This document shows positions 8,701 through 13,069 of a stretch of 13,069 bases of DNA, one piece after another. The position numbers and the translations under genes are program-made. The DNA lies in NCBI GenBank assembly GCA_902984215.1, contig CADWAF010002285.1, positions 1-13,069 on the forward strand, written 5' to 3'. Each line of letters starts with the position of its first letter. Positions within the stretch are counted from its first letter, which is position 1. The notes under the pieces are model-generated. The model ran no database searches, was not told the DNA's origin, and saw only the letters and a program-made list of their open reading frames with translations. This stretch comes from Willaertia magna (Eukaryota > Heterolobosea > Eutetramitea > Acrasida > Naegleriidae).

Positions 8701-9316
8701 TGATATTTCTGAAATGAGCAGACAAAAGAATGCTCAAGATGTTATCTGGAAACACTCTTTTGATAGATTATTATTTTTCTTATTCGATTTGTTTTTAGAT
8801 GAAGATGAGGTAGTGAGAGAAAAGAGTTTATTTTGTGTTAAATCTTTACTGAAATATCAAACAGAAAATTGTATTAAATATGTTGACATTATTTTTGGAA
8901 AGATTATGGAGAAAATTAATGATAAAGAGCCTCCAGTTAACAGAGCTGCAGAGGCCGTTATTCAACAATTTATGGAATCAATAGATCCACTAAAGTCTAT
9001 TGAACTATTGAAACCACTAATCCTAAGCACCAATGAAAATGAAGCTGTTTTAGCTGAGGGCATAAAACTGTTAAGCGAGCTTGCAAAACGTATTCCACCC
9101 CAGCAGCTAATTGTTATTTGTCCAAGTGTTTCTCCAAGTTTGTTTGAGGCATTAAAAAGTAATAATGTCAACACCAGAAAAGCTGCTGTTTATTGCTTGG
9201 TGAATTTACATTTAGTTCTAGGACAAAACTTTGATGTTTACCTAAAACGTCTTAGTAATGAACACCAAAAGCTTATTCAGATTTACATAAAGAAAGCTAG
9301 TGACTCAAAAATATGA
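5800..9316 (+). CDS. CLASP: CLASP family microtubule-stabilising TOG protein (3 exons)
   Basis: Spliced from exons 5800-5839, 5899-5960 and 6026-9316, giving 1130 aa. The two small exons complete the first HEAT helices (MDLTPVLEGLRSKD, then PTERIQTLQL and onward), so the start at 5800 is preferred over the in-frame ATG at 6044. Residues 1-212 are TOG1, with GDNKSIVREKAFD and 'HKNWKVREGVCLCF' close to CLASP TOG1. Residues about 280-500 are the CLASP_N/TOG2 domain, with the conserved Trp at 298 (DWKNRLNSIRRIRGLI) and 'LRSTIVKESCLTLNLL'. Residues 505-615 are a Ser/Pro/Lys linker, about 615-830 a third TOG-like array, and about 900-1130 a C-terminal helical domain ending in 'RKAAVYCLVNLHLVLG' and IQIYIKKA, as at CLASP C-termini. 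CLASPs bind tubulin, suppress microtubule catastrophe and serve spindle and kinetochore functions. The protein is shorter than human CLASP1 (about 1500 aa). Confidence 0.9.
5840..5898 (+). other. CLASP intron 1 (59 nt)
   Basis: Donor GTAGGT and acceptor TTAAG, phase 1, with split codon G|AT encoding Asp14. Splicing gives 'LRSKDPTERIQ', a normal HEAT inter-helix turn. The frame is open on both sides only with this junction. Confidence 0.82.
5961..6025 (+). other. CLASP intron 2 (65 nt)
   Basis: Donor GTAAGT after TTA (Leu34) and acceptor TTTAG before GAT, phase 0. Splicing joins 'ILDIAL' to 'DDIGLLMDALRP', continuing the TOG1 first HEAT repeat into the long exon. Both CLASP introns lie at the extreme 5' end of the gene. 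Confidence 0.85.
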
Positions 9317-9322
9317 CATTAG

Positions 9323-9328
9323 TTTATT
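9323..9328 (-). terminator. AATAAA overlapping the stop of the tail-anchored protein gene
   Basis: On the minus strand the stop codon TAA runs directly into AATAAAC, so the signal overlaps the stop. Cleavage 10-30 nt further on would fall inside the 3' end of the convergent CLASP coding region. Confidence 0.4.
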
Positions 9329-12131
9329 AAGCAAAGAAATAAGCAAGGCATAAATATAAAATATATAATACAATTAAAATAATAAATCCAAACAAACCAA
9401 ATACCATTTCTTTAACTGGAGCCAATGTACGTTTTGTCCAAAATGATTCTTTTTCTTTCTTAAATTCAACTTGTAATTTTAAGTGATCTTCATTTTCAGA
9501 AATCAACAATTTTTGGAAGATAAAGCGTTTACCTTTTTGAACTGGATTTAAGGAAACTGGTAAAACTCCTGAAACAACAGAAGTATTTTGGATTTTACCG
9601 CCACTTGCTTTTTCATCAAAGAAGTCATCGTCGTCTTCACTGCCACTTTCACTGTCGCTTAATTCTTCTTCTTCTTCTTCGTCGTCACTCAAACACCTTT
9701 CATTGTAATTGAAAATATTTGATGCCATTTGAGGTTGTGGAGGTAAGGCATTGGTTTGAGAATTTAAGAGGAAATTCAAATTTTGCATAGGGGCCTGTTG
9801 TTGCATTTGCATCATAGGCATTTGTTGCATTTGTTGAACTTGCATTCTTGGTTGATAACTATTTTTAACAATCCTTCTTTCTTTGCGAGAATAATCATCT
9901 CTGTAAGAATTCTTATCAGTATAAATTACTGAATTGACTGTTGGTTCTTTATCAAATCTTGATACTTCCTTTAGACTTCCTTCAAATTCACCATACTTAT
10001 AATTATTTGGTAAATAAACATAAAAGTATGCTCTTGATGTTGGAATATTAAATCTAGGTAAGACAATGTCTACTTTTCCATTTTCATCCATCTTTTCTTT
10101 CATATTGATAATGTAATACAATTCGACAGAAAATGTTAAATCAGTAGTGCCTCTCTTCAATGGAATTAATATTTTACCATCCTTGTCAACAGCAGGTCTA
10201 ACCACTTCACCCTTAACAGAAGTACTATATAATTTTACATCATTATTCTCAACACTATCAGGTACTAAAGAAACACGCATATAAGTTTGAGATGAATTCT
10301 TAACCTTCATAGCAACACGATAAAACAAATGTCCACTTTCACTATAAGTAATTTCATAAACAGCCTCTTCAATCACTGCAATTAATACTTGTACATCATC
10401 ATGCTTCTTGACACTTAAGAAAACATCATTTCCAAGTGAAGTTAAAAATTTATAACCAAACAATAAAGCATCTGAAGCCTTACTAATAATTTCACTTGGT
10501 AACTCTGTTGGTGCTAATTTAGTTAAACCAAATGTACGTAATTCATTAATTTCAACATTTCCATTACCTTCAACCCCAATAAAACCTTTATCTCTATTTA
10601 CATTCATACAACTAAATGTTGGTAAATGTATTTTACAACTTTCAGAACTCATATCTTTTTCTGAAATAATTTTTAAATCATATTTTCCTTCAACTGCAAT
10701 ATCTAATGTAATCTTTAAGAAATATTCACCATAACTAGATGCTGTTTGTAAAAAGGATGATTGACTTTCTGTTTGAGAATTTAATAATTGAATAGAGAAA
10801 TTACTTTCACTTTGATTATCTCCTTGTTGTGGCAATGGTGTATTTAATTCTTTTCTTTCATTCTTTAACTTTTTAATTTCCCATTGTTTAATATTTCTAC
10901 CATCAACCCTCAAAATACGAATTGGACATGCATTGTTAGCAGCCAAGTTATCTTCCTTACTTTTCTTATTTTGTAATAAAATATAAAAAGTATTAACTGA
11001 ACCATTTACAATTTGATAAGATAAACTTGTAGTTGAAGAAATTAAACCACCTCCAATTGAATGAAATACATTTTGATCAACTGAAATATTTAATTGCTTT
11101 TCCTCCTTTTTTTCTTCTTTCTTAACGGTATTAGTAGTTAATTGTTTTTGTTTTAATAATTGTTGTTGAATAATCTTTTCAGATCTAGTCCAGAAAATAT
11201 TTAATTTTCTCATTGGAGGTAATGCTGCATTTCTTACAATAGTTGTAATACCATTATTCTTTTCATTTTGAATAAATTTTGTATTAAATCCTGTAACTGG
11301 TTCAATTTGTACATCAAAGTAATCTCCATCCATTTCAAATTTATTTAAATAGTTTCTAGCAGCTAAGAACGGGAAGGATAACTCAACTGATCTCTTTTGA
11401 TCTGTAAGATAAGGAACTACAAGATCTAAGGTAATGTAATATCTACCCTTTTCATTTGTATGTAAACAATAAGAGTTATCAAAAACTCCAATAAAACCAT
11501 TATCTTCTAAATTCTTATCATTTGTATCATTAGCCTTTAATAATTCATCATCATGATCCCTTTCCAAATAAGTATCCCTAATCTCATCTTCTTCCTCATC
11601 TTCTAACAACAACAATAAGTCTTCTTCTTCTTCCAAGTCTTCTCCAGAAGCCTTCATACCTTTCCCGCCATTTTTTTTTGTAGTGTTAACACTACCAGTA
11701 GCATTAGTAGTAGCGCCTTCTTTCCCGCTCTTTTCTTTCTGAACTTTATAATTCTTTATAGTCAACTTTGTCGAATTTAAATCAAATAATTTACATTTAG
11801 TATATTTATCAACTAAAACTAAAATAACTAATTTCATTTGAAATTGTATTACATTTGATAAAGTTTTACCTTCAATATTCATTTCTTGGATTATTGTTTT
11901 TTTTGGAGGTTCCTTTTCTAATGAAGTGTTTGATTCATCATTAAGAACATTGGAATAAGTTTTATAGGAAGAAAGTAATGTTAAGAATTGATTTAAAGGT
12001 ACTTCTACAATATCCTTTTCGTTAAAGGAAGGTAATAATGGTTCATTATTATGGTTAGTGGTGATTGTAGATGAAACTTGTTGTTGATCTAATTGTTCCA
12101 ATAACAATTGATTATTATGATCTTCTGACAT
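9327..12131 (-). CDS. Large tail-anchored membrane protein of unknown function
   Basis: 934 aa in one exon; no confident family. Residues 1-60 contain 'VEVPLNQFLTLL' (42-53). About 85-130 and 212-320 are beta-rich, ending in KLNIFWTRSEK. About 348-510 and 515-725 are further beta-rich blocks; the last includes 'YRVAMKVKNSSQTYMRVSLV', 'KILIPLKRGTTDLTFSVELY' and a P-R-F-N-I-P stretch, which recalls large uncharacterised exported beta-sandwich proteins of bacteria (from memory, tentative). Disordered inserts are Lys/Gly plus Glu-rich at 131-200, Gln/Lys at 320-347, Met/Gln at 762-785, and strongly acidic at 815-840. There is no N-terminal signal peptide. Residues 909-934 are a single hydrophobic helix at the very C-terminus, preceded by Lys/Arg, which predicts tail-anchor insertion with about 905 residues in the cytosol. 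It is convergent with CLASP (10 bp between stops) and divergent from the gene at 12421. Confidence 0.75.
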   Translation of the reverse strand: MSEDHNNQLLLEQLDQQQVSSTITTNHNNEPLLPSFNEKDIVEVPLNQFLTLLSSYKTYSNVLNDESNTSLEKEPPKKTIIQEMNIEGKTLSNVIQFQMKLVILVLVDKYTKCKLFDLNSTKLTIKNYKVQKEKSGKEGATTNATGSVNTTKKNGGKGMKASGEDLEEEEDLLLLLEDEEEDEIRDTYLERDHDDELLKANDTNDKNLEDNGFIGVFDNSYCLHTNEKGRYYITLDLVVPYLTDQKRSVELSFPFLAARNYLNKFEMDGDYFDVQIEPVTGFNTKFIQNEKNNGITTIVRNAALPPMRKLNIFWTRSEKIIQQQLLKQKQLTTNTVKKEEKKEEKQLNISVDQNVFHSIGGGLISSTTSLSYQIVNGSVNTFYILLQNKKSKEDNLAANNACPIRILRVDGRNIKQWEIKKLKNERKELNTPLPQQGDNQSESNFSIQLLNSQTESQSSFLQTASSYGEYFLKITLDIAVEGKYDLKIISEKDMSSESCKIHLPTFSCMNVNRDKGFIGVEGNGNVEINELRTFGLTKLAPTELPSEIISKASDALLFGYKFLTSLGNDVFLSVKKHDDVQVLIAVIEEAVYEITYSESGHLFYRVAMKVKNSSQTYMRVSLVPDSVENNDVKLYSTSVKGEVVRPAVDKDGKILIPLKRGTTDLTFSVELYYIINMKEKMDENGKVDIVLPRFNIPTSRAYFYVYLPNNYKYGEFEGSLKEVSRFDKEPTVNSVIYTDKNSYRDDYSRKERRIVKNSYQPRMQVQQMQQMPMMQMQQQAPMQNLNFLLNSQTNALPPQPQMASNIFNYNERCLSDDEEEEEELSDSESGSEDDDDFFDEKASGGKIQNTSVVSGVLPVSLNPVQKGKRFIFQKLLISENEDHLKLQVEFKKEKESFWTKRTLAPVKEMVFGLFGFIILIVLYILYLCLAYFFA
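9381..9386 (+). terminator. Possible CLASP poly(A) signal AATAAA
   Basis: The AATAAA I noted downstream of the CLASP stop, 65 nt after it. It lies within the antisense of the convergent gene's membrane-anchor codons. If it is used, the two transcripts overlap by 60 nt or more at their 3' ends. Confidence 0.35.
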
Positions 12132-12140
12132 TCCGGAATG
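12129..12140. repeat. Palindrome CATTCCGGAATG at a start codon
   Basis: A perfect 12-bp palindrome whose CAT half at 12129-12131 is the complement of the start codon of the tail-anchored protein gene. It may be chance or a protein-binding site just upstream of the start. Confidence 0.5.
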
Positions 12141-12420
12141 TTTTAATTTAACTATTATTTAATCAAACTATTTAACTGATTATTTATATTTAAAAGATTA
12201 TTTAGATCTCTTTTTTTTTAAATTAATTTTTTTTTAACTTTTTATCCTAACTTTTGAGAGTTCCACAACAATTTCTCTAAATTGAACTTTATGAACTTTT
12301 ACGTAAGCGCCATGTAACAAGCCAAATAGTTCACAAAGTAAAAGGCTAAAAAACATTAAAAAAAAATTTATAAAAAAAACAAGATCAAAACGTATTTAAA
12401 AAGTAAAATAGATCTAGAAA
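12132..12420. promoter_or_regulatory. Divergent promoter, tail-anchored gene / 12421 gene
   Basis: 289 bp between divergent start codons, rich in A and T homopolymer runs. It holds a GATTATTTA direct repeat (12178-12186, 12196-12204) and, on the plus strand, a small upstream ORF at 12291-12317. There is no E2F-like TTGGCGCC here. No RNA gene was recognised. Confidence 0.5.
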
Positions 12421-13069
12421 ATGTTATCAAAAGTTTCCGCAATTAGAGGTAGAAAACAAAACGTAGCAAATATTTGGTCCCATTCCAATAACAATGACTA
12501 TGATTTTAATAGTACAAGCCTACAACAACCATCATCCTATGAAAAAAAGGAAGCCAAACAAAAGCAAGCAACCAAATCTTACTCTCCAGTCCCCGTTTCA
12601 ATCCCAACCCAAACACCAGTTCAAGTACCAGGAGTTAGCGCAGGAGTTGGCGCAGGAATGACAGGTGGTACCACTTTATCTAACGTAAAGTTACCAGTTG
12701 AAAAGTTTTTAATTTTATTACAAAACTTTCAAAAACAACAAAAGTTTTTAGAAGAACATTTTAATGATGATGATATGTTACAATCTACAAATAAGGAAGA
12801 AACTTATATGATTAAAGATTTAATGATTAAAGGAAAGGCAAATAAATTTATAAATAATAATTTACAAAATAATAATAATTTATTAAATTTAAATTTATTA
12901 AATGTTGAGGAAAATTTATTATTTGGTTGTCCATTTGAAATTTCATTTATTGTAAACGTTTTGGAAAATATTTCAAAAAAACAAAAATTAATTTTACAAA
13001 AAAATAATTTATTATCAAAAAAGATTTGGACTTGTTGTAATTTATTGGAAAATGTTGAAAGAAGAATTG
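12421..13069 (+). CDS. Unrecognised Asn-rich protein, 3' end outside the window
   Basis: An open frame of 216 codons plus one base runs off the right edge. An in-frame TAG six bases upstream of the ATG fixes the start. I do not recognise the protein. The N-terminus is basic (MLSKVSAIRGRKQNV). Residues 22-50 are Asn/Gln/Lys-rich and 54-82 are Pro/Val/Gly-rich (VPGVSAGVGAGMTGG). Residues 88-115 should form an amphipathic helix or coiled coil (VKLPVEKFLILLQNFQKQQ). Residues 141-162 are an Asn/Leu tract, and 165-216 are again helical with hydrophobic spacing and a Cys pair (Trp-Thr-Cys-Cys at 203-206). No membrane segment or catalytic motif is visible. The helix-rich, low-complexity make-up suggests a scaffold or coiled-coil protein, but that is only an impression. 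Confidence 0.7.
   Translation, partial: MLSKVSAIRGRKQNVANIWSHSNNNDYDFNSTSLQQPSSYEKKEAKQKQATKSYSPVPVSIPTQTPVQVPGVSAGVGAGMTGGTTLSNVKLPVEKFLILLQNFQKQQKFLEEHFNDDDMLQSTNKEETYMIKDLMIKGKANKFINNNLQNNNNLLNLNLLNVEENLLFGCPFEISFIVNVLENISKKQKLILQKNNLLSKKIWTCCNLLENVERRI

Noticed and set aside
8962..9174. Minus-strand 70-codon ORF inside CLASP
   Set aside because: Antisense shadow of the C-terminal CLASP domain.
12646..12652. TTGGCGC in the 12421 gene as a third E2F site
   Set aside because: It lies in coding sequence, matches on one strand only, and is not palindromic.

Overview
The window looks like nuclear DNA of a compact-genome protist, most likely a heterolobosean amoeboflagellate of the Naegleria type. 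It is AT-rich (roughly 30% G+C by eye) and uses the standard genetic code. Introns are few, very short (38-65 nt) and GT-AG. Proteins carry Asn/Gln and acidic tracts. Genes sit almost end to end, and one is a bacterial-style membrane adenylate cyclase of a kind that is numerous in Naegleria. The taxonomic call is inference; no rRNA or tRNA is present to confirm it.

Layout, left to right: (1) 6-1967 (+), a type II membrane protein resembling family 61 glycosyltransferases. (2) 1978-4551 (-), a three-exon class III adenylate cyclase with an extracellular dCache-like sensor, HAMP and cyclase domains (828 aa spliced). (3) 4859-5710 (-), the GINS replication-helicase subunit Psf3. (4) 5800-9316 (+), a three-exon CLASP microtubule-stabilising protein (1130 aa spliced). 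(5) 9327-12131 (-), a 934-aa protein of unknown function with a C-terminal tail anchor. (6) 12421 to the window end (+), the 5' part of an unrecognised Asn-rich protein. Genes 1/2 and 4/5 converge with only 10 bp between stop codons; genes 3/4 and 5/6 diverge from shared promoters.

The most interesting regulatory signal is a perfect palindrome containing TTGGCGCCAA, which fits the E2F/DP consensus. It lies in the 89-bp psf3/CLASP promoter, with a second copy in the psf3-cyclase gap. I found no other GGCGCC in the window. It suggests S-phase/mitosis co-regulation of a replication gene and a spindle gene, and perhaps of the cyclase. The most novel protein is the tail-anchored one: its beta-rich segments resemble, from memory, large uncharacterised bacterial exported proteins. 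No mobile element, CRISPR array, rRNA or tRNA was seen.
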